A stretch of DNA of 64,000 bases from Streptomyces sp. LaPpAH-108 (GCF_000373625.1 NZ_KB891987.1:983081-1047080); one strand, 5' to 3'. Positions 27,342 through 36,904 are shown, counted from the first letter of the stretch. A program made the numbers and translations. The notes: a model not told the origin generated them from the sequence alone.

Positions 27342-27932
27342 TCAGTACATGAAGAGGATTAGTGACATCCGCTTGCCGGACTCCACCACGCTCACGGCGT
27401 GCTGAAGTTCCGGCTTGGCCACGAGGATGTCGCCGCGGTTCACCCGGAAGCGGCGCTCGTCAGCGGAGTCGATATGAGCGATGAAGTCACCACCGGTGTA
27501 GTCATCGGAGAGCCCCATCACGACGCTGATTCGGTATGCCGGGTTGGACTCGTGGTCGTTATGGGAGCCGACTTCGTCGCCCGGATAGAGGAAGTTTGTC
27601 TGCGCTCGGCGTACTGCCACCTCGTTCAGGCTGAAACAGTCGGCCCAGAACGCCAGCGCCTGAGGTGAGGCCACGATGTCCAGGATTTGCTGGGCGATCT
27701 CAGGTGCCTCGACCTTGGCGGACTCGTAACCCCTTGCTTCCCTGGCGACGTCCACCGGGTCGACGAGGATGCGTCCGACGCCGAGCCGGTTCTCCTCCCC
27801 GATCCCGTCCGGGTGCGGCAGCTTCAAGCAGAGAGCGATCAGCTCGTCGATCTCATGTGCCGAGTAGGGATGCTCCCCCACTCCGAGCAGTGCGACGCCG
27901 TCGTTGTGCAGCGCCTCTTTGACTGAATTCAT
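27342..27932 (-). CDS. 2-oxoglutarate/Fe(II)-dependent oxygenase
   Basis: A 196-residue non-heme iron oxygenase. The iron triad is His124 and Asp126 in SHNDHESN with His178 in ELQHAV, and the 2-oxoglutarate-binding arginine is Arg188 in GKRMSLILF. The short jelly-roll with GGDFIAH resembles the prolyl-4-hydroxylase-like (P4Hc) group. In an NRPS cluster it most likely hydroxylates an amino acid, either free or carrier-bound. The ATG has GAGGGG nine bases upstream and overlaps the NRPS stop by four bases, so it is translated together with the terminal NRPS. Confidence 0.88.
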   Translation of the reverse strand: MNSVKEALHNDGVALLGVGEHPYSAHEIDELIALCLKLPHPDGIGEENRLGVGRILVDPVDVAREARGYESAKVEAPEIAQQILDIVASPQALAFWADCFSLNEVAVRRAQTNFLYPGDEVGSHNDHESNPAYRISVVMGLSDDYTGGDFIAHIDSADERRFRVNRGDILVAKPELQHAVSVVESGKRMSLILFMY

Positions 27933-30900
27933 AGCGTGTTCCCCTCTGTTTTTGAGTAGTTGTCAAGTAGGGCACGCGTGGCGACCGCACGCACCTGCTT
28001 GGCGAGTTCGTGGATGACGGCAGGGTGCAGCACCCCGAAGTGGTCGGCCGCCACCTCGCTGATCTGGAGTTGCGGAATGATGTCGGCCCAGCCGCGGCAG
28101 TCGTCGTAACCGCTGTCGGCCATTCCGGGGTAGCCGTGACCTGCGCGGATCAGATGGACTGGGAAGCTTGCTCTCCCACTGGGCTGGTAGGTCCTGAACG
28201 CCTCGGTCGTCGCGGTGACCATGGCGGCCAGCGCGTGGATGTCCGCTGCGCCGAGGCCATCGGGGATAAGGCCGTGCTCGCGCAGGGTGGCGATCCCGTC
28301 CGTGTCGTCCTCTGCTGGTTCACTACTCGGCGTAGGAACCCAACTGTCGAACATGACCACGGCCGCCGGTTCCACGCCGTGCATGCTCAAGGCCATGCCC
28401 AGCTCGTAAGCGAGGACTCCACCGAAGGACCAGCCGGCGAGGACAACTGGCCCCTCTGCTGCCGCCTGCTCCACGGCGGGCAACAACTTTGCAACGAAGT
28501 CCGGAACTGTCTGTGGGGGTATTCCACCGAACCCGGGAGCGTTGAAACCCAGGACGGAGAACGTGGGTGCGAGCTCCTGGCTCAGCGGGACGTAAGGCAG
28601 TGCCGAACCGGATGCGGGAGGCAGCAGGATCAGCTTTGGCGCGTTTGGCACACCCGCCAGGGGGATGAGCGGATCGCTCGGTGCCATGCGTGAGCGCAGG
28701 AGATCGGCCAGCAGTGCCACGGTAGGAAAGCGAGTCAGATCCGCGATACCGGGTCGGAAGCCTGTGCGCCCTTCCATGACAACGGCCAGCCGCAACAACA
28801 GCATTGAGTTGCCGCCCAGTTCAAAGAAGGTGGCTTCCCGATCGGAAACGTCGTGTCCCAGTACTTCCTCGAAAGCGGCATGGACCTCCCGTTCCACGGC
28901 GTCGCTTCCAGTGCCGACGGTGCCGTTGCGCCGCTCTGCATGGTGCGCCTGCCATACCTCTGTCAGCGCTTTGGTGTCCGTTTTGCCATTGATGTTCAGC
29001 GGCAGCTGCGGCAGCTCGAGCAACGTTCGCGGAACGAACTGCCGTTGCAGACGTGTTACGGCCCAGCTGCGCAGCTTGTTGGGGTCGACCGTAGTGCCCT
29101 GACACGGTGTACAGAAGGCGACCAGTTCCGTTGCGCTGCCCTCACCAAGCACGAGCACTCTGGCCGAAGCGACCGACGGATGCGCAGTGAGTGCCGCCTC
29201 GATCTCGGCTGGCTCAATGCGCACGCCATGCAGCTTCACCTGGCGGTCTAGCCGACCCAGGTACTCGAACCCGCCGTCGGGCAGCTGACGCGCACCGTCA
29301 CCGGTGCGGTAAAGGCGACGCCCTGGCTCGGCGCTGAACGGATCCGGTACGAATCGCTCTGCCGTGAGCACGGGCTGTCCCCAGTAGCCGATCGCGGTGC
29401 CCAGCTCTCCGCCGATGTAAAGCTCGCCGGGCAGACCCACCGGAACCGGGCGCAGTTCCGCATCCAGGACGTGAAGCCGGGTGTGCGGCAGAGCCATGCC
29501 GATGGGCACGGGCCCGCCGCCATCGTGAGGAGCGCAGGTGTATGCCGTCACTGCGTTGGTCTCGGTCGGGCCGTAGAGGTTGACCAAGGTGGCCGAGAGT
29601 CGACGATGTACCTGGTCCCGCAGGGCGTTGGTGAGTTGCTCTCCGGCCGACAACAGGTAGCGCAGGCTAGTGCAATGTGCTGCCGCGGGCTCGTCGAGAA
29701 AATGTTCGAGGATGGATGGCACGAAGTTGGCCACCGTTACACGCTGCCGTCGGATCAGCTCGGCTAGGTGAGCCGGGTCGGAGTGCGCGCTAGGCCTTGC
29801 CACGACCAGTGCGGCCCCGTGCTGGAGCGGCCAAAAGAGTTCCCACAGCGATACGTCGAAGCCGTATGGGGTCTTCAGAAGCACCCGGTCGTCGGCACTG
29901 AGCGGCATGCTGCTCTGCAGCCAGTCCAGGAAGGCCTGTTGGGCGTCGGCCGGAAACGCGACTAGTTTCGGGGTGCCAGTCGACCCGGAGGTGTACAGCA
30001 GATGTGAGTAGCCGCCCGGCGCGACGGGCGAGGTCCGTCGGTCGGCAAGGGCGAGCGTGTCGTCGGCCGCATCCAGCACATGCCACGGGCCATTAGGCAG
30101 CAGGGCCCGCGTGGCCTCGTGAACCACAATGGCTTGTACTCCGGCCGAGGTCAAAAGCTCGGCCACCCGGGCTGAGGGAGCCGTCGTGTCTATCGGTACG
30201 TAGCCGCAGCCGACTGCGGTGACGGCGTGCACGGCGACGACCAAATCGGTGGATCGCTCCAGGAGCAGGGCCACCCGGTCGCCGGGCCGCAGGCCCACCT
30301 GACGCAGTCGTTCCGCCGCCCGGGCCACTCGGTCAGCGAGGGAAGCATAGTTCTCAGTGCCTCCGTACTCGTCGATTAGGGCTATGGCCTGCGGGGTTCG
30401 GTTGGCCTGACGGAATAGGCCGTCAGCGAGGTTGATACAGCCCGTGGCCGTGTGCCCCGAATGTTCCGGTAGTGGGGGCTCTGACAGTGGAATCTCGCCG
30501 ACCCGGGCCTCCGGCTGCCGGACGACCATCCGAAGGGTCGCCAGGAACGCGTCCAGCGCGCCCTTCGCCGCTATCTCGTCCGCCCCACGCTCCGCCCACT
30601 CCACAGCCCCCGAGATACTCGTCGCGTGCTCATTGAGGGCGATGGTCAGGTCGAACTTGGCGGTACCGGTGTCGAGATCCTTCACAGCGTGTAGTCGGCC
30701 GTTCCACTCGGGCTCCTCGCCGGTGACGCCCAGGTAGGCGAGCATGGTGCGGAACAGCGGGTGGGTGGACTCTCCGCCGCTCGCTCCCGTCAACGCCACC
30801 AGTTCGTCGAACGGCATCGGCTGGTGGTCCAGGGCCTCGGTGACTGTCTGCTGCACACGCCGCGCCACGTCAGCGAAGTTGTCGTCGAGCGCAATGTCGG

Positions 30901-31855
30901 TGCGCAGAGCGAGCGTCCGTACGAAGAAGCCGACGACGCGGTCGAGTGCCGGATCCTCCCGGCCGGCGGCTGGGGAACCAACCACTACCTCCGGGGAGTT
31001 TGCGAACCTGCGGAGTACCACCTTGAAGGCGGCAAGGCATACGGCGTAGAGGGTCACGCCGAGTTCGCGGGCAAGCAAGCGCAGCGCACCGGTCAAATCC
31101 GCGTCGATGCTGAAGGGAATGAGTCCCCCGCGCAGATGAGGGTCGTTGCTTCCCTCGCGCACGGCGAGCGTGACCGGGACAGGGGCGTCCGCGAGCCGTT
31201 CCTTCCAGTAGTCGCTCACCCAGTCCGGGGTTGCCTTGTCGTTGTCGCGTGCCACCCAGTCGACAAAGGTCGTGGCCGGCTGCTCGATCTCTTTCCCAGA
31301 GAGAAGCTGGGCTAGGTCCTCATACAGCACGCCGACGGACCAGCCGTCGGTGATGAGATGGTGGAAGACCAGGACCAGTTGCCAGTTCCCGTTCGGCAGG
31401 AGCACCGCCGTAGCTCGGTACAACGGAGGTCGGCCCAAGTCGAGAGGGCGATGGGCCGCGCTTATCGTCAACTGCTCGGCGCGGGCCTGGGCCGTAGCCG
31501 ACGCTAGGCCGGACAGGTCGTGCCACTCCAGGGGGACCTTGCAGGATGCGGTTACTTCCTGCATCGGGGAGGCCAGTGAGCCGGACACCCTCAGCCGAAG
31601 CGCCTGATGAACCTCCTGAAGCCGGGCCAATGCCCTTTCCAGTTCCGCCCGTTCGGGAGCATCACTCAAGTCGAGGCGGACCGCGATGTTGTTCTGTGCG
31701 GTGCCGGGATACTGCTGTTCAAGGAACCACAGCCGCTGCTGGTCCCGGCTGAGCCGAGCCCGCGCCGCGAACTGCGCGACCGTCCTCTGCCGCGAGTCAC
31801 GACCACGCAGGAGCAGGTCGATGAGTTCCTGCCGTCGTACGGGCTTTTCAGTCAT
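27929..31855 (-). CDS. NRPS terminal module C-A-T-TE
   Basis: A 1308-residue module that adds one amino acid and releases the peptide. The condensation domain (about residues 20-450) has an intact HHLITDG. The adenylation domain (about 475-960) has LLYTSGSTGTPK, LYRTGDGARQ and NINGKTDTKAL; its hand-read pocket is D-V-W-N-L-A-L-A-V-K, nearest by its first three residues to serine-type codes but not decisive. The carrier serine is in FFELGGNSML (about 1012). The type I thioesterase carries GWSFGG (about 1143). The ATG at 31855 overlaps the stop of the upstream NRPS by eight bases. Release may be hydrolytic or cyclising. Confidence 0.94.
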   Translation of the reverse strand: MTEKPVRRQELIDLLLRGRDSRQRTVAQFAARARLSRDQQRLWFLEQQYPGTAQNNIAVRLDLSDAPERAELERALARLQEVHQALRLRVSGSLASPMQEVTASCKVPLEWHDLSGLASATAQARAEQLTISAAHRPLDLGRPPLYRATAVLLPNGNWQLVLVFHHLITDGWSVGVLYEDLAQLLSGKEIEQPATTFVDWVARDNDKATPDWVSDYWKERLADAPVPVTLAVREGSNDPHLRGGLIPFSIDADLTGALRLLARELGVTLYAVCLAAFKVVLRRFANSPEVVVGSPAAGREDPALDRVVGFFVRTLALRTDIALDDNFADVARRVQQTVTEALDHQPMPFDELVALTGASGGESTHPLFRTMLAYLGVTGEEPEWNGRLHAVKDLDTGTAKFDLTIALNEHATSISGAVEWAERGADEIAAKGALDAFLATLRMVVRQPEARVGEIPLSEPPLPEHSGHTATGCINLADGLFRQANRTPQAIALIDEYGGTENYASLADRVARAAERLRQVGLRPGDRVALLLERSTDLVVAVHAVTAVGCGYVPIDTTAPSARVAELLTSAGVQAIVVHEATRALLPNGPWHVLDAADDTLALADRRTSPVAPGGYSHLLYTSGSTGTPKLVAFPADAQQAFLDWLQSSMPLSADDRVLLKTPYGFDVSLWELFWPLQHGAALVVARPSAHSDPAHLAELIRRQRVTVANFVPSILEHFLDEPAAAHCTSLRYLLSAGEQLTNALRDQVHRRLSATLVNLYGPTETNAVTAYTCAPHDGGGPVPIGMALPHTRLHVLDAELRPVPVGLPGELYIGGELGTAIGYWGQPVLTAERFVPDPFSAEPGRRLYRTGDGARQLPDGGFEYLGRLDRQVKLHGVRIEPAEIEAALTAHPSVASARVLVLGEGSATELVAFCTPCQGTTVDPNKLRSWAVTRLQRQFVPRTLLELPQLPLNINGKTDTKALTEVWQAHHAERRNGTVGTGSDAVEREVHAAFEEVLGHDVSDREATFFELGGNSMLLLRLAVVMEGRTGFRPGIADLTRFPTVALLADLLRSRMAPSDPLIPLAGVPNAPKLILLPPASGSALPYVPLSQELAPTFSVLGFNAPGFGGIPPQTVPDFVAKLLPAVEQAAAEGPVVLAGWSFGGVLAYELGMALSMHGVEPAAVVMFDSWVPTPSSEPAEDDTDGIATLREHGLIPDGLGAADIHALAAMVTATTEAFRTYQPSGRASFPVHLIRAGHGYPGMADSGYDDCRGWADIIPQLQISEVAADHFGVLHPAVIHELAKQVRAVATRALLDNYSKTEGNTL

Positions 31856-34800
31856 GGGCGCGCAACGCCTCCAGCATGTTGAGCGCTTCCTCCTCGGAGA
31901 GGTCACCGACCAACTGCTCTATGCCCTCATGCACCGCCTCCGCCAGCGCAGCGATGGTGGGACGACTGATGAACCGGCCCATGCGCAGGGTGATCCCGTA
32001 GCGCTTTGAGACCGCCCCGAGGACCCGCACTAGACTGAGAGAGGTTCCGCCGACGGTGAAGAAGTCGTCATGTCGCCCGAGGCCCTGGATGTTGAGCACA
32101 CGTGCCCACTCAGCCGCGATTTCTGCCTCTACCGGGCCGACTGGCCCTTCTGGTCCGGCCTTCGTCGCGAAGGCATGCCGGTCCGGTGCGGGGAGGCTGT
32201 CTCTCGCGACTTTCCCGCTCGTCGTGCGAGGAAAGTCAGGCAGTAGAACAAAGGCTCCTGGGACCATGTACCAAGGAAGACGGTGCCGGACGAAGTCGGC
32301 TAGGTCGCCCGGGGACGGCTCGTCGTCACCAGCGACGATGTAGGCGGCGAGCTGCACGTTCCCATTGGTGGACCTGCGGGCCACAACCACGCAGCCTGTA
32401 ACAGCTGGATGCGCGCAGAGCACGTTCTCTATCTCGCCGGGCTCGACGCGGCACCCCTGGATCTTGATCTGCTGGTCCTGCCTGCCCAGGAACTCGTAGA
32501 GGCCCGAGCCGAGCTTGCGGACCACGTCTCCCGACCGGTACAAGCGTCCGTCTGGGCAGCCCGGATGGGGCACGAACCGTTCAGCTGTGATCACCGGCCG
32601 GTTCTGGTATCCCCAGGCCACACCACCGAGGCCGCTGACACACAGCTCGCCGGGCACATCCGTGGGCACTGGCTGGAGCGCGCGGTCGACGACACGCATC
32701 GAGTAGACGCCGATCTCTCGGCCCAGTAGCGTCGATGCCGACGGCACATCGTCGTCGGTGCCGTCCCAGACTGTTACCTCGGCCGTCTCGGTCTGCCCGT
32801 ACTGGATGTGCACCTCGGCACCGAAGTGGTTGTGAGCACGCCGCAGCAGACTCGTTGGCACCGCTTCACCGCTCGCGATCACCCAGCGCAGCGCCGGGTA
32901 GTTACCGGCTTCGACTGCACTCAGGTAGGTCTCCAGTGCGACGGGCACGAAGTGGACCAGCACGACAGGCTCTGTGCGCAGCACCTGACGCAGGTAGTCG
33001 GGATCGGCCTCCCGGTTCGGCTCAGCGATCAGCACCTCCGCGCCCGTGAGGAGCGGTAGGAAGATCTCCCAGAGGGATATGTCGAACACCAGTGGTGTCT
33101 TGGCCAGTACCGCGTCGCCCGGTCCCGTCGGGTAGGCGTCCCGGAACCAGGCGAGGCGCTGGCTCGCGTCCCGGTGGTCGATGACGACGCCCTTTGGGGT
33201 GCCCGTGGACCCGGAGGTGTAATAGATGTACGCGAGATCGTTCGGGCCCACCTGCACTTCGGTGGTCATCTCGGTGGCGTCGTCGTCCGGAACCAGAACC
33301 GGGGCGATGTCGGCCAGCTCCGCCACCTCGGACGCCTCGGCCACAATGGCGGATACGGCGGCATCCTCACAGATCGTCCGGACACGTGCCATCGGAAACT
33401 TCGGATCGAGCGGTACGAAGGCTGCTCCGGCCTTGAGTATCCCGAGCAGCGCGCAGATCAGGTGCGGTCCTCGGTCGAGTCGGACGCCGATCCGGCTACC
33501 GGTCGCGATGCCCGATCTCATGATGCGCGCTGCGAACGCGTTTGCCCTACGGTTAAGTTGACGATATGTCAATTCACCATCGGTCCAGCGGACGGCCACC
33601 GCTTCGGGTGTTCGGCGTGCCTGGGCCTCTATGTCGACGTGTGCAGGGTTCTCATCTAGATAGTCCCCGCGGTGGGGGCGTTCGGCGAAGGCTGCCGCCA
33701 TCTGCTCCGCCGTGAGCAGCGGCAGCTCGGCCACTGGAGTGTCCGGAGCCTGCGCGGCGGACATCAGCAGCTGGACGTAGGCGACAGAGAAACGTTCCGC
33801 CCACGAGTGGTCGAACAGGGCAGTGTCGTACTCGAACTCAAACTCGAATTTGTCGGCCCTTTGTTCGACGAGTAGCGTCAGTTCATTCTTCGCGGTCCCG
33901 TTGTGCACGTTGATCCGGGTCAGTGAGTGGCCGCCGATCGTGTGCGACGTCTCAACCGGTGTGTTCTGCGGGCCGAACATTGCCTCGTACAGCGGCACGG
34001 CTCCTTCCTGACGCTTTCCGGAGAGGCGTACCAGTTCCTGGAACGGCAGCCTTCCGTGTTCGATGCCGTCCGCCACATGCTGGAAGGCCGACGCCACCGC
34101 GTCCCGGAAGGTGGTGTCCTCGGCGTAATCCTCCAAGGCCACAACGGTGTTACTCAGATAGCCGAAGGTGTGCTCGGCGTCGGCTGTGAGGCGCCCGGCC
34201 AGCGGGAGGCCGATGCTGATCCGCTCGTTGAGCGAGTAGCGGTGAAGAAGCACTCCGAACGCGGCCAGCATGATCGAGAACGGGGACGCGGCAGTCAGTT
34301 CCACCAGCTGGCTCACCGTCGGAGCCGGCACTGCGAAGCGATGCACCGCCCCATTCCGCGACGGCTGCCGGTCGTAGCGGCCCAGCCGTAGGGGAGCCGC
34401 ACCGTCCTGGAGGCGGTCACCCCAGTAGGCACGCTCCCGCTCCGCCTCGGCGGACTCCAGCCATGCATGTTCTTCCAGGGACCACGCCGCGTGTTCCCCG
34501 GGGGTGGTGTCAGGGGTGTCACCATCGAGAATCCGCGTCAGGTCTTGCAGAAAGAGCTCCATGGACCAGGAGTCGCAGATGGAATGGTGGAAGACGAAAC
34601 CGAACGCAGTCTCGTCCGGCGCGACTCGGGCGTGAAGCATGCGGACCAATGGCGGTCGGGATAGGTCGAACGGTTCCGCCGCCACCACGCGCAGTGCCTC
34701 GGTGAACTCCTCTGTGCTGGTGCAGAGGATCTCCCGCACCTCGGGGCGCACGGTCGCATGCACCTGTTGGGCCAACCCCTCACCCGTCCAGTGCAGGCCG

Positions 34801-35024
34801 GTGCGCAACGCATCGTGACGCATGATCAGAACTGCCATGGCGGCTTCGAGCTGGGCGGCGGTCAGCCGCGTGGAGATGTGGTAGCCGAATGGGGCCGCGT
34901 AGGGAACGGTGGTCCCATCGGCCTCGGCGGTGAGCCACAGTCTTTCCTGTCCGCTGGAAGCGGGAAGGGTACGGATCTCCGCGTGTGCCACGCTCGGTGT
35001 GGGATGTTGGATCTCTGTGTTCAT
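31848..35024 (-). CDS. NRPS elongation module C-A-T
   Basis: A 1058-residue module. The condensation domain has HHSICDS in place of HHxxxDG (Gly to Ser), a tolerated but notable change. The adenylation domain shows YIYYTSGSTGTPKG, LYRSGDVVRK and TTSGKVARDSL; A5 is QYGQTE rather than YGPTE. The hand-read pocket is D-I-W-H-I-S-Q-E-V-K, which shares His278, Gln322, an acid at 330 and Val331 with the free-standing adenylation protein. The carrier serine is in FFTVGGTSLS. The start is the ATG at 35024 (MNTEIQHPTP), 44 bases after the MbtH gene; the longer in-frame extension runs through that gene's region and is rejected. It should accept the loaded starter and pass a dipeptide to the terminal module. 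Confidence 0.94.
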   Translation of the reverse strand: MNTEIQHPTPSVAHAEIRTLPASSGQERLWLTAEADGTTVPYAAPFGYHISTRLTAAQLEAAMAVLIMRHDALRTGLHWTGEGLAQQVHATVRPEVREILCTSTEEFTEALRVVAAEPFDLSRPPLVRMLHARVAPDETAFGFVFHHSICDSWSMELFLQDLTRILDGDTPDTTPGEHAAWSLEEHAWLESAEAERERAYWGDRLQDGAAPLRLGRYDRQPSRNGAVHRFAVPAPTVSQLVELTAASPFSIMLAAFGVLLHRYSLNERISIGLPLAGRLTADAEHTFGYLSNTVVALEDYAEDTTFRDAVASAFQHVADGIEHGRLPFQELVRLSGKRQEGAVPLYEAMFGPQNTPVETSHTIGGHSLTRINVHNGTAKNELTLLVEQRADKFEFEFEYDTALFDHSWAERFSVAYVQLLMSAAQAPDTPVAELPLLTAEQMAAAFAERPHRGDYLDENPAHVDIEAQARRTPEAVAVRWTDGELTYRQLNRRANAFAARIMRSGIATGSRIGVRLDRGPHLICALLGILKAGAAFVPLDPKFPMARVRTICEDAAVSAIVAEASEVAELADIAPVLVPDDDATEMTTEVQVGPNDLAYIYYTSGSTGTPKGVVIDHRDASQRLAWFRDAYPTGPGDAVLAKTPLVFDISLWEIFLPLLTGAEVLIAEPNREADPDYLRQVLRTEPVVLVHFVPVALETYLSAVEAGNYPALRWVIASGEAVPTSLLRRAHNHFGAEVHIQYGQTETAEVTVWDGTDDDVPSASTLLGREIGVYSMRVVDRALQPVPTDVPGELCVSGLGGVAWGYQNRPVITAERFVPHPGCPDGRLYRSGDVVRKLGSGLYEFLGRQDQQIKIQGCRVEPGEIENVLCAHPAVTGCVVVARRSTNGNVQLAAYIVAGDDEPSPGDLADFVRHRLPWYMVPGAFVLLPDFPRTTSGKVARDSLPAPDRHAFATKAGPEGPVGPVEAEIAAEWARVLNIQGLGRHDDFFTVGGTSLSLVRVLGAVSKRYGITLRMGRFISRPTIAALAEAVHEGIEQLVGDLSEEEALNMLEALRAHD

Positions 35025-35068
35025 GCTCGTCTCTCGCCCGAAGGTGTGGTCAATGCCGCTGGAGGCGG

Positions 35069-35248
35069 TCAGCGGGAACTGACAGGTCGGATGTCGGTCC
35101 ACGTCCGGCCGATGTACTCCAGACAGTCCTCCTTGGTGTGGGCCCGATGGACGGGCGCCCAGCCCGCCGGGACGGGCATGTGGTTTTGCCAAACCGAGTA
35201 CTGGCCTTCCGCGTTGCGGACGGCGTACCAGTCATGACGCTCCTCCAT
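35069..35248 (-). CDS. MbtH-like protein
   Basis: A 59-residue MbtH-family chaperone of adenylation domains. The family pattern of spaced tryptophans is clear: YSVWQNHMPVPAGW and IGRTWTDIRP. The ATG has an excellent AAAGGAG six bases upstream. It opens the main minus-strand NRPS operon and lies 44 bases before the first NRPS, as is usual. It is expected to bind one or more of the three adenylation domains and be needed for their folding or activity. Confidence 0.95.
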   Translation of the reverse strand: MEERHDWYAVRNAEGQYSVWQNHMPVPAGWAPVHRAHTKEDCLEYIGRTWTDIRPVSSR

Positions 35249-35716
35249 GCCAAGCTCCTTTCTGGGTCGCGGACAACAGCTCCGGCGTTCCGGTGGCGTG
35301 TTCGGGCTGGCCAGGCCGGCATTTGGAAACGCGTCAGACGTCCGGATGCCGGCCATTGCGGGTTCACAACCGGACTGGAGGCGATGACCCGGGGTCAAGT
35401 GTCAGCCTGCGGATTTTTCGGCGAACAGCTCTCCGGCATCCATCAAGCTCTCGTAGGCATTCAAATGATTCCAGCATTGCCTTCAAGTCGGCAATGGAGT
35501 ACCTGCATGGCGCCGCTCAACCTAGCTTGGGGCTCAAGATTATGTCAATCAATGCTTCCGTCACCTCGGAATGGCTGGTGGTATCCCTAATCAGGTACCC
35601 CAAAGGGAGATCCTTGACAGGAAAGTGCGGTGCCCGGCAACCTAAGTACGCAAGGGTATTGATGTGCCCGAGAGTGGGCGCATCACATGTGACGGCGACA
35701 CAAAGGATCGTATCTC
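35249..35716. promoter_or_regulatory. Central divergent promoter region of the cluster
   Basis: A non-coding stretch of about 470 bases between the NRPS operon (minus) and the PhyH oxygenase gene (plus). It contains a perfect 13-base palindrome TGACCC-G-GGGTCA at 35385-35397, about 140 bases before the MbtH start, and a 10-base palindrome TCACATGTGA at 35683-35692, 24 bases before the oxygenase start. Base composition is less GC-rich than in the genes. A TTGACA at 35614 faces the oxygenase but has no good -10 partner. The region is a strong candidate for control by the cluster LuxR or TetR regulators. Confidence 0.5.
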
Positions 35717-36625
35717 GTGCGTGACTTCAGCCAGGTAGCGAAAGAATATTCCGAGCAAGGCTTCGCCATTATCAGGGACGCCATCCCGCTGGACCTCATC
35801 GAAGAGGCGCGTTCGCACATCGCGTGGCTCATGGAGAAGTATCCAGATGTGCGGCCTGAGCACCTCCACCACCCCCTGATCCGCAACGACGCATTCTGGG
35901 TACGACTCATCACGGACCCGCGTCTGACCGACATCGCCGAGTACTTCCTTGGCCCGGATATTGCGTGCTTCACGGCGCACTACATCTGCAAGCCGCCCTT
36001 CGACGGCCAGCCGGTGCTGTGGCACCAGGACGGCGCCTACTGGAAGCTCGAGCCGATGCAGGCGCTCACCGTCTGGCTGGCCGTGGACAGTAGCTCAACC
36101 GAGAACGGCTGTCTGCGGATGATTCCCAAGAGCCACCAGTTGCCGCTGCACGCCCCCTCGCTCCGCACCGACACGGAGAACATGCTGTATTCGTCGTCGG
36201 ACGAAAAGATCGTGAATGAATGGGCAGAAAAGCACGGTATCGTCGACATCGAACTAAATCCTGGCGACGTCTCGATCCATCACCCTCATCTGCTGCATTA
36301 TTCCGAAGCCAACACTTCTCCCATGCGTCGTTGTGGGCTCGACATCGGCTACATCTCGACGTCGACACGAATAAGCAGCGACGGTCTTTACCTCGACCCC
36401 GTTCTCGTACGCGGTAAGCAGGTCGATGGAATCAACACCTATCGTCCGCTTCCCCGGTACACGCCTGGAGAGACCATTCCCTTCAAGGGGCATGAGGAAT
36501 GGAACGAGCGGATCGAAGCGCTCGGTGACAGTTCTTCGGGTGCTGCTCCCGTCGAATCCGCGTCGCCGATCGAAGTTACTCAGCGTATGATCACTCGCTT
36601 GCGTGAGGGGTCGGTAGCACGATGA
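35717..36625 (+). CDS. PhyH-family (phytanoyl-CoA dioxygenase-like) Fe/2OG oxygenase
   Basis: A 302-residue non-heme iron oxygenase. His103 and Asp105 in WHQDGAYW and the distal His194 in HHPHLLHYS, followed by NTSPMRR, give the PhyH iron and 2-oxoglutarate sites. In natural-product clusters this family hydroxylates, epoxidises or halogenates small substrates, often amino acids; the intact Asp argues against halogenation. The GTG start at 35717 has AAGGA ten bases upstream. It is the only plus-strand gene near the NRPS operon and ends at a shared terminator. It differs in fold subgroup from the other oxygenase, so two separate oxidations are likely. Confidence 0.88.
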   Translation: MRDFSQVAKEYSEQGFAIIRDAIPLDLIEEARSHIAWLMEKYPDVRPEHLHHPLIRNDAFWVRLITDPRLTDIAEYFLGPDIACFTAHYICKPPFDGQPVLWHQDGAYWKLEPMQALTVWLAVDSSSTENGCLRMIPKSHQLPLHAPSLRTDTENMLYSSSDEKIVNEWAEKHGIVDIELNPGDVSIHHPHLLHYSEANTSPMRRCGLDIGYISTSTRISSDGLYLDPVLVRGKQVDGINTYRPLPRYTPGETIPFKGHEEWNERIEALGDSSSGAAPVESASPIEVTQRMITRLREGSVAR

Positions 36626-36628
36626 CCC

Positions 36629-36665
36629 GATGCGGGTCCGCCGGATTTTCCGGTGGGCCCGCATC
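36629..36665. terminator. Bidirectional terminator between oxygenase and tautomerase genes
   Basis: Two 16-base arms (36629-36644 and 36650-36665) pair with two G-U wobbles around an ATTTT loop. It lies between convergent genes and can serve both strands. Confidence 0.75.
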
Positions 36666-36721
36666 AGTCATTGATGAACAGAATAGCTGTTGTTCAGTTG
36701 CTGCAGGAGTGCGTCTTCAGC

Positions 36722-36904
36722 TCACTTGTCGCAGGTGAGCTGACCGGCCTTTCCCCAGCTGTCTGCGGGAACTTCGTGGATCCAGACCTGTACCGACTCG
36801 GGCGGCAGTCCGTAAGCCTCGACCATTGCCTCGGTGATGCGTTGTACGAGTTCACGCTTGCGCTCGACGGGCTGTGGACCCTGCTGGATCGTGATGATGG
36901 GCAT
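36722..36904 (-). CDS. 4-oxalocrotonate tautomerase-like protein
   Basis: A 60-residue tautomerase-superfamily protein. The mature N-terminus would be Pro1 (MPIITIQQGP), the catalytic base of the family; VWIHEVPADSWGKAG supplies the typical C-terminal strand. The ATG has AAAGAGG six bases upstream. It would interconvert keto and enol forms of a small acid or phenol-like intermediate. It follows the LuxR gene on the minus strand after 249 bases without a recognisable gene. Confidence 0.88.
   Translation of the reverse strand: MPIITIQQGPQPVERKRELVQRITEAMVEAYGLPPESVQVWIHEVPADSWGKAGQLTCDK

Noticed and set aside
35614..35645. TTGACA as a sigma-70-like promoter for the PhyH gene
   Set aside because: No TANNNT-like hexamer lies at 16-19 bases, so it is not called as a promoter.
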